From: Kordiimonas aestuarii
GTDB taxonomy: Bacteria; Pseudomonadota; Alphaproteobacteria; Sphingomonadales; Kordiimonadaceae
Direction of reading: 5' to 3'
Assembly (NCBI RefSeq): GCF_025574465.1
Contig: NZ_JAOBPP010000020.1
Location: forward strand, 124,001 to 188,000
Length of the DNA stretch: 64,000 nt
The notes below the pieces were generated by a model. That model was given only the letters and a program-made list of their open reading frames with translations, did no database searches and had not been told where the DNA came from. A program made the position numbers and the translations under genes. Below, piece after piece: positions 7,044 through 16,308 of this stretch; within the stretch, counting starts at the first letter, position 1, and the number at the start of each line of letters is the position of its first letter.

Positions 7044-8936
7044 CTATTTGCCCATGCGGTCGAGGATTTTCTCCGCTTCATCCATCAACCGGTTCATACG
7101 GTTGATGAGCGTGGTGTAGGGTACCTCGGACGCGAGATCGATCTTGGCGCTTTTCAACAACTCGTACGGATATTCAGAACCGCCCGCTTCAAGGACGCGG
7201 ATATAGTCATCTCGCGCGGTATCGTCTCCCGCCAGCATGCGCTCCGCAAAGGCGGTGCCGCCCGAGATCGAAGTCGCGTACTGATAGACATAGAAGTTGC
7301 GGTAGAAATGCGGGATGTAGGCCCATTCAACGCCATAGGTGTCGTCGATCTGCATCACGCCTTCTTCCTCGCCGTGATACTTGCGCAAAAGCTCCAGATA
7401 CAGCTCGGTCATCTTCTTGCCTGAGAGGGCTTCGCCTTTCTCAGCCATCTCGTGAATGCGCAGCTCAAACTCCGCGAACATGGTTTGGCGGAAGAAGGTG
7501 CCGCGGATGCCTTCAAGCGCGCGGTCAATGTAATACAGCCGCTCAGCGTCCGGCAGGTCCTTGGCCAGCATATGCTCCTGCAGCAGTACTTCGTTGGTGG
7601 TGGAGGCAAGCTCCGCCGTGAAGGTGGTATAGCTGAAGTTCTCATACGGCTGGTTTTCACGACTTAACATGGTGTGTACCGCATGTCCCCACTCGTGGCT
7701 GAAGGTTGAGACATCTTCAAACCCGCTGTTATAATTGAGCAAGAGGTAGGGGTGTACATCGTAAGCCGAGCCAAACATATAGGCGCCCGGGCGTTTACCC
7801 TGTTGTGGGAAGACGTGCATCCACTGGCCTTCAAATCCCTTTCGCAGATGGCTCAGGTATTTCTCACCAAATGGTTCAAGTGAGACGAGGGTCATTTCCT
7901 TGGCGTCATCAATGGTGAACGTGCGGTCAAGCTGGGTTACTTCTGGATAGATGTCATAATAGTGCAGGTCATCGAGGCCCAGGAGGCGCTGACGCAGCTT
8001 GAGGTAACGGTGCATGGAGGGCAGGTTGTCGTTCGCGGCTTTGACAAGCGCGCGGTAAACAGCTGTCGGAATGTTGCTGCCTGATACAGCGCTTTCGAGC
8101 GCGTTATCATAGCCGCGTGACTTGGCGGTGAAAATATGCCCTTGCACGTGGGTCGAAAGCGTCGCTCCAAACATGGCTTCATAGGTCTTCCAGGCACCCC
8201 AGAATGTATCGAACACCAGCTTGCGGTCGTCGCGGTTCCCGACAGCGCGGTACTTGCTGTAAGCCGATTGGTTAAGCATCACCTCTTCGCCCGTCGACAG
8301 GGTTGCTGTGGGCCATGGCAGGCTGGCATTGGTCATCAGGCCATAAATCTGGCCAGGACCAGACAGCACATCACCGGCATTTGCCAGCACACTTTCGGCT
8401 TCCTCACCCAAGGTGTATTTTTCCTGCCTCAATGTGTCGCGCAGGGCGAAAGCGTGTTTTTCAAGGCCCGGTTCCTTAGCGATGAATTTTTCGATCTTCT
8501 TGCTGCCGACCTTGATCAACTCGGGCGAGACAAAGGCCGTTGCCTGGCTTAAGGACGAAAGCAGCGACTGCGCAAGGGTGCGGTGTTCCTGTTTTTCTGA
8601 CACGCGCAGGTCTTCATCAGCGGCTAACACAGCATATACCAAAAGCCGGACAGCCTCTTTCTGCAGTTTGGAGATCTTGTCAGCGGCAGCCAGCAAGGTT
8701 TTCGCGTCCTGGCCCAGTTTGCCTTTGAATTTTTCGATTTCCTTCATTTCCGAGAGTACACGCTGGCGCTCCGCGTCCCAGGCTGCTGGGTCGGCATAAA
8801 GGTCGGTCAGATCCCATTCTATTTTTGCAGCATCGTCGGCAAGGGTGGCTTGAGTTGGTGCCAGTGCGGCTGTCATCAACGCTGTGGACGCAGCCAGCGC
8901 TATAAATGAGCGTTTAAAGCTTTTGGTAATCCCCAT
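7044..8936 (-). CDS. pepF: secreted M3-family oligoendopeptidase F
   Basis: A 630-residue zinc metallopeptidase of the PepF/M3B type, which cleaves short oligopeptides. The zinc-binding HEWGH is at residues 414-418, and the downstream helix with the third glutamate ligand (FTAELASTTNEVLL) is present. The N-terminal helical M3 domain begins after a clear signal peptide (about residues 1-33, ending ATLADD). Most PepF enzymes are cytoplasmic, so this copy is an exported variant, fitting periplasmic digestion of peptides taken up through the outer membrane. The start at 8936 has GGGAGG eight bases upstream. It is convergent with the TonB receptor and divergent from the cupredoxin cluster. Confidence 0.92.
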   Translation of the reverse strand: MGITKSFKRSFIALAASTALMTAALAPTQATLADDAAKIEWDLTDLYADPAAWDAERQRVLSEMKEIEKFKGKLGQDAKTLLAAADKISKLQKEAVRLLVYAVLAADEDLRVSEKQEHRTLAQSLLSSLSQATAFVSPELIKVGSKKIEKFIAKEPGLEKHAFALRDTLRQEKYTLGEEAESVLANAGDVLSGPGQIYGLMTNASLPWPTATLSTGEEVMLNQSAYSKYRAVGNRDDRKLVFDTFWGAWKTYEAMFGATLSTHVQGHIFTAKSRGYDNALESAVSGSNIPTAVYRALVKAANDNLPSMHRYLKLRQRLLGLDDLHYYDIYPEVTQLDRTFTIDDAKEMTLVSLEPFGEKYLSHLRKGFEGQWMHVFPQQGKRPGAYMFGSAYDVHPYLLLNYNSGFEDVSTFSHEWGHAVHTMLSRENQPYENFSYTTFTAELASTTNEVLLQEHMLAKDLPDAERLYYIDRALEGIRGTFFRQTMFAEFELRIHEMAEKGEALSGKKMTELYLELLRKYHGEEEGVMQIDDTYGVEWAYIPHFYRNFYVYQYATSISGGTAFAERMLAGDDTARDDYIRVLEAGGSEYPYELLKSAKIDLASEVPYTTLINRMNRLMDEAEKILDRMGK

Positions 8937-9047
8937 TGGTATATCCTCCCATTATTGTCGTGTTTAGCTTCGCTAATTGAACCACTTGGTACAAGATGCA
9001 CAAAAGTTCACGCGCATTCTAAAACCAAACACGGTCCGCTTGCCATA

Positions 9048-9064
9048 ACCAATAATTGATTGGT
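9048..9064. promoter_or_regulatory. interrupted palindrome in the pepF/cupredoxin divergent region
   Basis: ACCAAT (9048-9053), AATTG, ATTGGT (9059-9064): a perfect 6-bp inverted repeat with a 5-base centre. It lies 60 bp before the cupredoxin start and 110 bp before pepF. It could bind a dimeric regulator of either gene; no regulator is identifiable. Confidence 0.35.
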
Positions 9065-9123
9065 AGGCTGGCGGCAGATTTTGTAGTGATTATCTACTGT
9101 TGGGTGCAAATGGGGAGCAGCCT

Positions 9124-9765
9124 GTGGTGCGTTTTTTTCTGATACTGGTTTTGTGTTGTGCCTTTCGGTCTGTGGCAAGCGCGGCTGAACTGCGAGTTAG
9201 CGTCACCGCGGGCAGCGACGAGGCCGTAGGAAATGCCGTGATCAGCGTCAAGCCGCTTTCACCAAATCTGGAGATGCCGGAACCGGTAAATGCCGCGGTT
9301 ATGGCTCAGCAGAATACCATGTTTGCCCCTTTTGTCCTGGCGGTGGCGGTGGGTACGGAAGTGACCTTTCCCAACATGGACGAGTTCCGTCACCAGGTGT
9401 ATTCATTCTCCAAACCCAAGCGGTTCGAACTGCGCCTATATGGTCAGGACACGACCAACAAAATTATGTTCGATAAGCCCGGAGTGGTGGCATTGGGCTG
9501 CAATATCCACGATAATATGCTCGCCTTCATATATGTAAGTGAGCACCCCGTGGTGGGAAAGACGGACGAATCTGGCGACGTGGTCTTTTCAAATCTTCCG
9601 CCAGGTGGTTATGAGGTGCATGTCTGGCATCCTGACGAGCTACGTGGCGGGGATGACATGAAAATGGTTACACTCAGGGCGGATGAAGCCTCGGACATTG
9701 CCTTTTCAGTCAAGCTTCGGCCAGTGCGGCGGCAGCAACAGCCGCCTGCCGACGAAGGATACTGA
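9124..9765 (+). CDS. cupredoxin-like periplasmic protein (methylamine-utilization-protein-like)
   Basis: About 213 residues. A signal peptide (to about residue 20) is followed by a cupredoxin-like beta-sandwich and a short carboxypeptidase-regulatory-like segment (GDVVFSNLPPGGYEVHVWHP). Candidate type 1 copper ligands are H90 (EFRHQVYSF), C126, H129 and M132 (GCNIHDNM), with the order and C-x2-H spacing expected for blue-copper proteins. Homologues are often labelled methylamine utilization protein without evidence for that role. The start is GTG 9124 (or 9127) with GGGGAG at 9112-9117; the TTG at 9100 lacks a site. It is the first gene of a cluster: the phosphodiesterase starts 2 bases after the stop, then the barrel gene overlaps. 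Copper binding is inferred from the residues. Confidence 0.75.
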   Translation: MVRFFLILVLCCAFRSVASAAELRVSVTAGSDEAVGNAVISVKPLSPNLEMPEPVNAAVMAQQNTMFAPFVLAVAVGTEVTFPNMDEFRHQVYSFSKPKRFELRLYGQDTTNKIMFDKPGVVALGCNIHDNMLAFIYVSEHPVVGKTDESGDVVFSNLPPGGYEVHVWHPDELRGGDDMKMVTLRADEASDIAFSVKLRPVRRQQQPPADEGY

Positions 9766-9767
9766 GC

Positions 9768-12098
9768 ATGCCCAAATTTAAGTTTCAAACCAAACTGACC
9801 ATTGTCTATCTGGCACTTTTCCTTGTGGTGATGGGGGTGATCGCGCTGTTTTTCTATCGGTCTGTCACCCAAAATGTGCGAGACCAGATTCAAAATCAAC
9901 TCGGGGCGTCGGCCCGTACCTTTGAACGTATTCTTGATGACAGGGTTGAGAAGCTATCAGGGAGCGCACTCTTGTTGTCGCGCGACTACGGCTTCCGGGA
10001 CGCCATCAACAACCCTGACGATCAGGCCACTGTCACATCGGCGCTGCGCAACCATCGCGCAAGGCTTGGTGCAGACCTCGCCTACATTGTTGATCTGGAT
10101 GACGAGTTGCTTGCCAGTGTCGGCGCTGAGGGCACTACTCTCACTGCAGCCCCCATTCCTGATGCCATGAAAATGGAGGCGGAGGAGAACGGCTCCGCGT
10201 CCCGTATGGTCGAGATCGGGGGCAGAGTATATGAACTTGTTGTTGTCCCCGTACTTGCCCCCATACCCACAGCGTGGATCGCGTTCGGGATGGAGCTTGA
10301 TGAAGTTACTGCACTTGAAATCAAGGGGCTGTCACCGATCGATCTTGAAATCGCCTTTGTTTATCAGAATGACAGGGGGGAGTATTCTCTCGCTGGGGCG
10401 ACGTCTGAAAGGGCGGCCCTCGAAGCGTTTCTGGCTGATAACCCTCCTGTTGATCCAGTCTTCAGCGCACAGTTCAACGGTCAGGACCATCTGTTTTGGC
10501 GGCTGCCGCTTCACGCCGTCGGCAGCGAAGCGGAAATCAGTGCGTTGCTCTACTACTCCATTGATGTCGCGCTGGAGCCGTTTGACCCACTGGTTGTCGC
10601 CATGGTTGGTATCCTCATTGGCGGTTTGCTGCTGCTGATTAGCGGCAGCGTTATTGTTTCGCGTGGTGTAACCCGCCCGCTGCGTCGCCTTGCAGACGCT
10701 GCGCAGCGCATTATCGCGGGAGAATACCAGGAAGTTGATGCCCCGATCGAAGGTGACGAAGTCGCTGACTTGACCATGAGTTTCAATCAGATGGTCAGCG
10801 CGGTGCAGGAACGGGAGAGCAAGATCCGCTTTCAGGCCTTTCACGATAATGAGACTGGCTTTCCAAATCGCCTGATGTTCGAGGAGATGCTTGATGAAAC
10901 CATTGGCAAGAGCGAATCCTTTGTCGTGATTGTTGCCGAAGTTCAGCAGGTTCCGGAGCTGAGAAGCGTGCTGAACCATAGCAATGTGAACGATTTGATG
11001 GTCTGCGTCGGGGAACGGCTGCAACAGGTTGCCGATACCGGCATTGCGCGGCTGTCTACCGAAAGCTTTGCCTTCATCCTGGAAGATGCAAGCGAAGCTG
11101 AGACAGTTGCGTCGCTTGTCATGAACTCTTTCCTGACGCCGTTTGATGTGGCGGGGATCATCATTGACGCGCGGGCGAAGCTTGGCTTGGTGAAATACCC
11201 GGGTGACGGTGAAGACACGGCGCTGTTGCTCAGGCATGCCAATGCGGCTCTTGATAAGGGGCGCACAGTGCAAAAGGGTTATGCCTGGTATGATCCCGAC
11301 AGTGACAAGTCGCAAACCCGGCGCCTGTCGATGATGAGTGAACTGAGAGTTGGCCTGAAGAACGGCGAGGTGCGTTTTGCCTATCAGCCAAAGCTTGATG
11401 TTGCGACGGGCAAGATTATGACGGCAGAAGCTCTGGTGCGGTGGATCAGCCCCACGCGGGGCTTTGTGCCGCCCGACGACTTTATTCCGCATGCGGAACG
11501 CACAGGTGACATCAGGCACTTGACGGAATGGGGCCTGCGCGCAGCGATCATGCAAGTGGCAGACTGGCGTTCCAAGGGCTTGGGCCTTGGTGTGGCGGTC
11601 AACCTGTCAACCAGCGACCTTATGAACCCTGGATTGCCGGGGCAAATATTGGTGTTGCTCAAGGAATTCGACGTTCCCGCGGGCAGCCTCAAGCTGGAGG
11701 TGACCGAGAGTGCTGTGATGCACGATATGGAACGGGCGCTTGAAGTGTTGAATATGTTGGCCGCGATGGGGCTGACCTTGTCGATCGACGATTATGGCAC
11801 CGGCTACTCATCGTTAAGCTATATCAAACGCCTGCCCGTGAGCGAAATCAAGATCGACAAGTCATTTGTGATGAACCTTGCCAAAAGCGAGGAAGACAAC
11901 ATCCTGGTGCGGTCAACCATTGAGCTTGGGCACAACCTTGGTCTCAAGGTGACGGCAGAGGGTGTCGAAGACGAAGAGTCGGTCCGGCGGCTCAAGGACT
12001 TTGGTTGCGATACACTGCAAGGTTACCATATTTCACGCCCTATCCCGGCGTCGGAACTTGAGAAGTTTCTCAAGGAGGGTGGGTATGAAACGGTCTAA
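9768..12098 (+). CDS. membrane HAMP-GGDEF(degenerate)-EAL c-di-GMP phosphodiesterase
   Basis: 776 residues: TM helix (about 10-32), a periplasmic sensor region (about 33-270), a second TM (about 280-302), HAMP (about 303-355), GGDEF-like domain (about 360-520) and EAL domain (about 530-770). The GGDEF signature is replaced by STESF (430-434), so cyclase activity should be absent. The EAL domain keeps EALVRW (E554), NLSTSD, EVTES, DDYGTGY, KIDKSF and AEGVED, the residues for Mg and c-di-GMP hydrolysis, so it is probably an active phosphodiesterase. AAGGA precedes the ATG. It lies between a cupredoxin-like secreted protein and an outer-membrane barrel, suggesting that the periplasmic domain reads an envelope signal. 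The signal itself is unknown. Confidence 0.9.
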   Translation: MPKFKFQTKLTIVYLALFLVVMGVIALFFYRSVTQNVRDQIQNQLGASARTFERILDDRVEKLSGSALLLSRDYGFRDAINNPDDQATVTSALRNHRARLGADLAYIVDLDDELLASVGAEGTTLTAAPIPDAMKMEAEENGSASRMVEIGGRVYELVVVPVLAPIPTAWIAFGMELDEVTALEIKGLSPIDLEIAFVYQNDRGEYSLAGATSERAALEAFLADNPPVDPVFSAQFNGQDHLFWRLPLHAVGSEAEISALLYYSIDVALEPFDPLVVAMVGILIGGLLLLISGSVIVSRGVTRPLRRLADAAQRIIAGEYQEVDAPIEGDEVADLTMSFNQMVSAVQERESKIRFQAFHDNETGFPNRLMFEEMLDETIGKSESFVVIVAEVQQVPELRSVLNHSNVNDLMVCVGERLQQVADTGIARLSTESFAFILEDASEAETVASLVMNSFLTPFDVAGIIIDARAKLGLVKYPGDGEDTALLLRHANAALDKGRTVQKGYAWYDPDSDKSQTRRLSMMSELRVGLKNGEVRFAYQPKLDVATGKIMTAEALVRWISPTRGFVPPDDFIPHAERTGDIRHLTEWGLRAAIMQVADWRSKGLGLGVAVNLSTSDLMNPGLPGQILVLLKEFDVPAGSLKLEVTESAVMHDMERALEVLNMLAAMGLTLSIDDYGTGYSSLSYIKRLPVSEIKIDKSFVMNLAKSEEDNILVRSTIELGHNLGLKVTAEGVEDEESVRRLKDFGCDTLQGYHISRPIPASELEKFLKEGGYETV

Positions 12099-13353
12099 TG
12101 TGACCGCACTGGCATTGTGGCCCCTGCTGATGAGCGGGGGTGCGGGCGCAGATGACCCATTCCCATCAATACGCTTCGATTTTTTGGCGGACGCGCGTGT
12201 TACGCTGGCGGATGGCGAGCCCAGTTGGTTCAAGGACTGGCTGGGTAAGGGGCGTTATGGTGGCACGCACTGGGCTGGCAACGACGTTGAGGGGTTGCGT
12301 CTGGCTGAGGCCTCAATCCTCGCCAAGGCAGAGATAAGCTGGGATCTCTCCGGCTTTGTGCATGCTAAGTTTGACCATGAGCAGGGCAAACCGCTTGACC
12401 TGGTTGAAGCTTATCTGGAGTACAAGCCCGCCCCGCGGTCGGCGATCAGTTATGAAGGCCGTTTGGGTCTGATGTTCCCGCACATCTCACGCGAGAATGT
12501 GGGCATGGCCTGGACCAGCCCCTACACAATAACGCCATCCGCTATCAATAGCTGGGTTGGCGAGGAGATACGGGCGCTTGCACTTGAGGGCAAGGCAAAA
12601 TACCGATCCGGAGCGCACAGCCTGTCTCTCACCGCTGCCCTTTTCGGTTTTAACGACCCCGCGGGCACGTTGCTGGCGTTTCGGGGGTGGGCGCTCAACG
12701 ACTATAAGGTCGGGGCGTTCAGTCAACTGCCGCTCGCAAACCTGCCTTCCATTGGCGCGGATAGTGACTTTCTCAACAAGCAACCGTTGTGGGTGCATCC
12801 GGTCAACGAAATAGACGGGCGGCCTGGCTATTATGCGTCGCTTGATTGGGATTACGCCAAGCGCTTGAAAGCCGGTGTGTTTTACTATGATAACCGCGGC
12901 GACCCAGAGGAACTGAAGCGCAAGCAATATGGCTGGGATACACGGTTCTGGAATTTTTACGCCGAAGCTGAGCCATTGCGGGGCATGAAGCTTATCAGCC
13001 AGTATATGACCGGGAGCACCAAAATGGGGCGTCAACGTTACAGGGGCATGTACCCGGTAGATGTTGATTTTGAGGCTGTCTTTGTGCTTTTGAGCCAGAA
13101 GTTTGAACGGAACCGCGTCAGCGTGCGGTACGACTGGTTTGCGACCGATGACAATACCTTCGTGGAGGAAGACAACAATAATGAATGGGGCCACGCGTGG
13201 ACCGTGGCGCTATCACGGGAATTTCGCAAGCATGATCAGTTGATCCTCGAGTATCTGCAGCTTGATAGCTGGCGACCGGCCAGGAAAACCATCGGCTATG
13301 CAGCAGACCAGGAACAAAGCATTATTCAGATCAGTTACCGCTTGCGATTTTAG
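12085..13353 (+). CDS. outer-membrane beta-barrel protein linked to the cupredoxin/EAL cluster
   Basis: 422 residues with a signal peptide (to about residue 22, GGAGA-DD), then alternating amphipathic strands rich in Tyr/Trp, ending in the aromatic RLRF typical of outer-membrane barrels. No named porin family is recognised with certainty; it resembles porin-like proteins commonly annotated hypothetical. The start at 12085 has AAGGAGGG immediately upstream and overlaps the end of the EAL gene by 14 bases, indicating translational coupling. It is convergent with modC, and their stop codons overlap (13350-13353). A possible role is as the channel or the regulated target of the cluster; this is inference. 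Confidence 0.7.
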   Translation: MKRSNVTALALWPLLMSGGAGADDPFPSIRFDFLADARVTLADGEPSWFKDWLGKGRYGGTHWAGNDVEGLRLAEASILAKAEISWDLSGFVHAKFDHEQGKPLDLVEAYLEYKPAPRSAISYEGRLGLMFPHISRENVGMAWTSPYTITPSAINSWVGEEIRALALEGKAKYRSGAHSLSLTAALFGFNDPAGTLLAFRGWALNDYKVGAFSQLPLANLPSIGADSDFLNKQPLWVHPVNEIDGRPGYYASLDWDYAKRLKAGVFYYDNRGDPEELKRKQYGWDTRFWNFYAEAEPLRGMKLISQYMTGSTKMGRQRYRGMYPVDVDFEAVFVLLSQKFERNRVSVRYDWFATDDNTFVEEDNNNEWGHAWTVALSREFRKHDQLILEYLQLDSWRPARKTIGYAADQEQSIIQISYRLRF

Positions 13354-14429
13354 CCCGTACTCGCTTCGGAAATAAGCTCCTTTACGGCAACCGCCTTGAT
13401 AAGCGCATACACGGTCATGCCCTCCTTCAGGGAAAGAGCGTTGAGCGAATGCGCTGTTATACGGCTTGAAAGCTGCAGGTCGGTCCCCTCAGGCACAAGC
13501 ATCAGGTCGAAGCCACCCCGCGCGGGCGCGGCATGAACGAGGCGGCATTCTATCTGGTTGACGATGCTAAGGCCTTTGGTGTGCTCCAGCGCAATGGCGA
13601 CATCGTGGGCGAGTATACGCAGCCTCAGCAGGCTACCCACCGTTTCTCCATCGTCAGGAAGCCATAATCTCTGCGGTCCGAGTGTGCATGAGATCATGCC
13701 ACTCTTACGTTCCGAAACTTTTGCCGAAAGCAATTGGCCGGCGTCATCAAGGTGCAGCAACGATGCTGTTTCGGGCCTGGAAAACACTTCTTCCAGTGGT
13801 CCGGTGATTGTCGCCCGCATATCCTGCATCAAAATAGCGCTGTCGGCGGTGTGCAGCATTTCGTCGGTCTGGTGAGTGATCATCAGAATGGGCAGGCTAG
13901 CTTTCCGGTTCAACTCGCGGATCAGTGCCATCATCTCCTTGCGGCGAAGGGGGTCCAGCCCATTCAGGGGTTCGTCAAGTATCAGTAAGGCAGGGTTGCA
14001 CGCCACCGCGCGTATAATTGCCGCCCGCCTCGCTTCCCCGCCGGAGAGCGTATGGGGACGGGCATCCAGAAGCTGGCGGATGCCAGCCCGTTCGCAAAAC
14101 ATCATCAGGTCGGCTTCCGAGATACGGCCCATGAAGGTGATGTTTTGATAAAGTGTGAGATGCGGGAAAAGGGTGCTGTCCTGCGGCACCAGCGCTACCT
14201 CGCGCGCCTCAGGTTTGAGGTTTATGCGCCTGTCTGCGGCGAACAGGGTTTTCCCGTTGAGCGTGACGGTGCCACCATTCGGTCTCTCAAGTCCGGCTAT
14301 CAGACGGGCGAGGGTGGTTTTGCCAGCCCCCGATGGGCCGATGAGTGCGGTGACACCGGGGGGGAGGGTAAAACGAGCCTCGCCGTCGTACTTGCCAAGC
14401 CTCCAGGTAATATCCACGTGGCTTTTCAT
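13350..14429 (-). CDS. modC: molybdate ABC transporter ATP-binding protein
   Basis: 359 residues. The ABC domain has Walker A GPSGAGKTT, signature LSGGEARR, Walker B LLILDEPLNGLD and the switch histidine ITHQ. The C-terminal third (about 290-355) is a MOP/TOBE molybdate-binding domain (RITAHSLNALSLKEGMTVYA). It powers molybdate (or tungstate) uptake with ModB at the inner membrane. The start is set at the ATG at 14429 because it overlaps the modB stop as ATGA, like the other junctions of this operon; a start 39 bases upstream is unnecessary. It is the last gene of sseA-metC-modB-modC. No modA is present in the window. Confidence 0.9.
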   Translation of the reverse strand: MKSHVDITWRLGKYDGEARFTLPPGVTALIGPSGAGKTTLARLIAGLERPNGGTVTLNGKTLFAADRRINLKPEAREVALVPQDSTLFPHLTLYQNITFMGRISEADLMMFCERAGIRQLLDARPHTLSGGEARRAAIIRAVACNPALLILDEPLNGLDPLRRKEMMALIRELNRKASLPILMITHQTDEMLHTADSAILMQDMRATITGPLEEVFSRPETASLLHLDDAGQLLSAKVSERKSGMISCTLGPQRLWLPDDGETVGSLLRLRILAHDVAIALEHTKGLSIVNQIECRLVHAAPARGGFDLMLVPEGTDLQLSSRITAHSLNALSLKEGMTVYALIKAVAVKELISEASTG

Positions 14430-15112
14430 GACAGGCCCCGTTTGCGTCTTGCGCGGCGTGTCAGCCATTCTGATATCATCAGGCTGGCAAAGGCGGGGAC
14501 GAGGCAGAGAAGCGCAAGGCGCGCCGCCGCCGCTTCGCCGCCCGGTGACTGCGCGGCGCTATAAAGCGCCAACGGCAGTGTTTGGGTAAGGCCGGGGATG
14601 TTGGCGGCAAAAGTAATCGTGGCGCCGAACTCGCCGATGGCGCGCGCAAAACCAAGAGCAACGCCAGAAAGGATACCAGGCACCGCAAGCGGCAGGCTGA
14701 TCCGCCAGAAACGCTGGCGGGCCGTGGCGCCAAGTGTTGCTGCGACTTCGCGGTAAGCCTTGGGTTCCGCTTCAAATGCCTGTCTGATCGCGCGGATCAT
14801 CAACGGGAGCGCCATCAATCCGCTTGCAAGTGCGGCGCCTTGCCATTTGAAGGCCGGGCTCAGGCCAGTGGACGCAAGCCAGCCACCCAACACCGAATTG
14901 GGTGCCAGCAGGACAAGAAGCAGGTAGCCGACGACAACGGGCGGCACCACAAGGGGCGCATGCACCAGTACCTCGACCAGTGATTTCCCGTAGAAGTCGC
15001 GTCGGGCCATGGTGTGGCCGATGACAATCGCTAGCGGCAGGCTGACGACAGTTGCCCATATCGCAACTTTGAAACTGAGCAAAAGCGCCTCAATCTCAAA
15101 GTTGCTGATCAT
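14426..15112 (-). CDS. modB: molybdate ABC transporter permease
   Basis: 228 residues with five or six membrane segments and the EAA loop of binding-protein-dependent permeases (EVAATLGATARQRFWRISLP, followed by GILSG). The size and TLGATxxQ pattern match ModB. It forms the membrane channel for ModC. Its ATG overlaps the metC stop by four bases and its stop overlaps the modC start by four bases. A periplasmic ModA would be required and is not encoded beside it, which is unusual because modABC is normally contiguous. Confidence 0.9.
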   Translation of the reverse strand: MISNFEIEALLLSFKVAIWATVVSLPLAIVIGHTMARRDFYGKSLVEVLVHAPLVVPPVVVGYLLLVLLAPNSVLGGWLASTGLSPAFKWQGAALASGLMALPLMIRAIRQAFEAEPKAYREVAATLGATARQRFWRISLPLAVPGILSGVALGFARAIGEFGATITFAANIPGLTQTLPLALYSAAQSPGGEAAAARLALLCLVPAFASLMISEWLTRRARRKRGLS

Positions 15113-16308
15113 CCGGCAGCCTGTTTGTTGATATGCGCCGCGTAGCGCTCAAGGCCGGCTTCAAGCTCGGAAATCAGGTCGTCGGTGTCTTCAAGCCCGA
15201 TGTGGAGGCGAACAACAGGGCCTTCTGCTTCCCATTTGGTCACACTGCGACTGTCGCGCGGGTCACTTGGCAGGATCAGGCTTTCATAGCCACCCCAGCT
15301 AAAGCCCATCTTGAATAGCGTCATCTCATCCACGAGGGCGGCGGTATCTGGATAATCTCCGCCCTTGAGGATAATGGAAAACAGCCCGCTGGAACCGGCG
15401 AAGTCGCGTTCCCACAGCTCGTGGCCGGGGCAATCTTCAAATGCCGGATGCAGGACTTTCGCCACCTCCGGTCTTCCTTTCAGCCACGCTGCGATCTTGA
15501 GTGCATTTTCCTCATGCACTTTTAGGCGCACCCCAAGTGTACGAATGCCGCGCGAGGCAAGGAAGGCGTCATCCGGTGAACAGGTCTGTCCAAGCTGGTA
15601 TGCGGTGCGCTGCAGGGACCTGAATGTACGTTCATTCGCTGTGGCACTGCCGAGCATGATGTCGGAATGACCGCCGATATATTTGGTGACTGCATGAATG
15701 GAAATATCCGCCCCCATATCCAGAGGCTTCAACAGCAATGGGGTTGCCCACGTATTATCAACCACGACGAAAATATTGTTCTCTTTCGCCGTCTCGATAA
15801 TGGCGGGGAGATCCTGCACCTCGAACGTCAGGGAACCGGGGCTTTCGGCCATTACCAGCCGGGTATTGTCGCGAAAGAGGGTTTTGATCTCATCGCCGAT
15901 CAGCGGGTCATAATATTCCGCCTCCACACCCATCTGGCGTAACAGCCCATTGGCAAACGTGCGGGTCGGCTCATAAGCACTGTCGGTGATCAGGATGTGA
16001 TCCCCGGTACGCACGAGCGACAGGATGGCACCTGTGATCGCAGCGACACCACTCGGGTACAGCATGGTCCCCGCCCCGACTTCAAGCTCGGTGATCGCTT
16101 CTTCCAGTGCCCATTGGGTTGGCGTGCCCTTGCGGCCATAAAACAGCTGTTTCGCACTTGGGTCTGCGCAGCGTTCACGAAGTTCGGCATAGGTTTCAAA
16201 AAGACAGGTGGAAGCCCGGTAAACCGGAGGGTTCACCACACCGTGGCTCCACTCCTTGCGGCGACCGCTTGTGATCAGTCGGGTGTCTGTCTTTTTTGTG
16301 TCTGTCAT
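15109..16308 (-). CDS. metC: cystathionine beta-lyase
   Basis: 399 residues, a Cys/Met metabolism PLP enzyme of the MetC branch. It would cleave cystathionine to homocysteine, pyruvate and ammonia. N-terminal RKEWSHGVVNPPVYRAST and LFYGRKGTPTQ are typical of proteobacterial MetC. The PLP lysine lies in SIHAVTKYIGGHSD, and the C-terminal GFSWGGYESL matches. It is translationally coupled to sseA upstream and modB downstream by ATGA overlaps. A cysteine-desulfhydrase side activity, releasing sulfide, is known for such enzymes and could matter given the sulfurtransferase partner. Confidence 0.92.
   Translation of the reverse strand: MTDTKKTDTRLITSGRRKEWSHGVVNPPVYRASTCLFETYAELRERCADPSAKQLFYGRKGTPTQWALEEAITELEVGAGTMLYPSGVAAITGAILSLVRTGDHILITDSAYEPTRTFANGLLRQMGVEAEYYDPLIGDEIKTLFRDNTRLVMAESPGSLTFEVQDLPAIIETAKENNIFVVVDNTWATPLLLKPLDMGADISIHAVTKYIGGHSDIMLGSATANERTFRSLQRTAYQLGQTCSPDDAFLASRGIRTLGVRLKVHEENALKIAAWLKGRPEVAKVLHPAFEDCPGHELWERDFAGSSGLFSIILKGGDYPDTAALVDEMTLFKMGFSWGGYESLILPSDPRDSRSVTKWEAEGPVVRLHIGLEDTDDLISELEAGLERYAAHINKQAAG

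Noticed and set aside
13350..14468. Longer modC start at 14468
   Set aside because: Would overlap modB by 43 bases and adds a non-homologous 13-residue extension; the ATGA-coupled start at 14429 fits the operon pattern.
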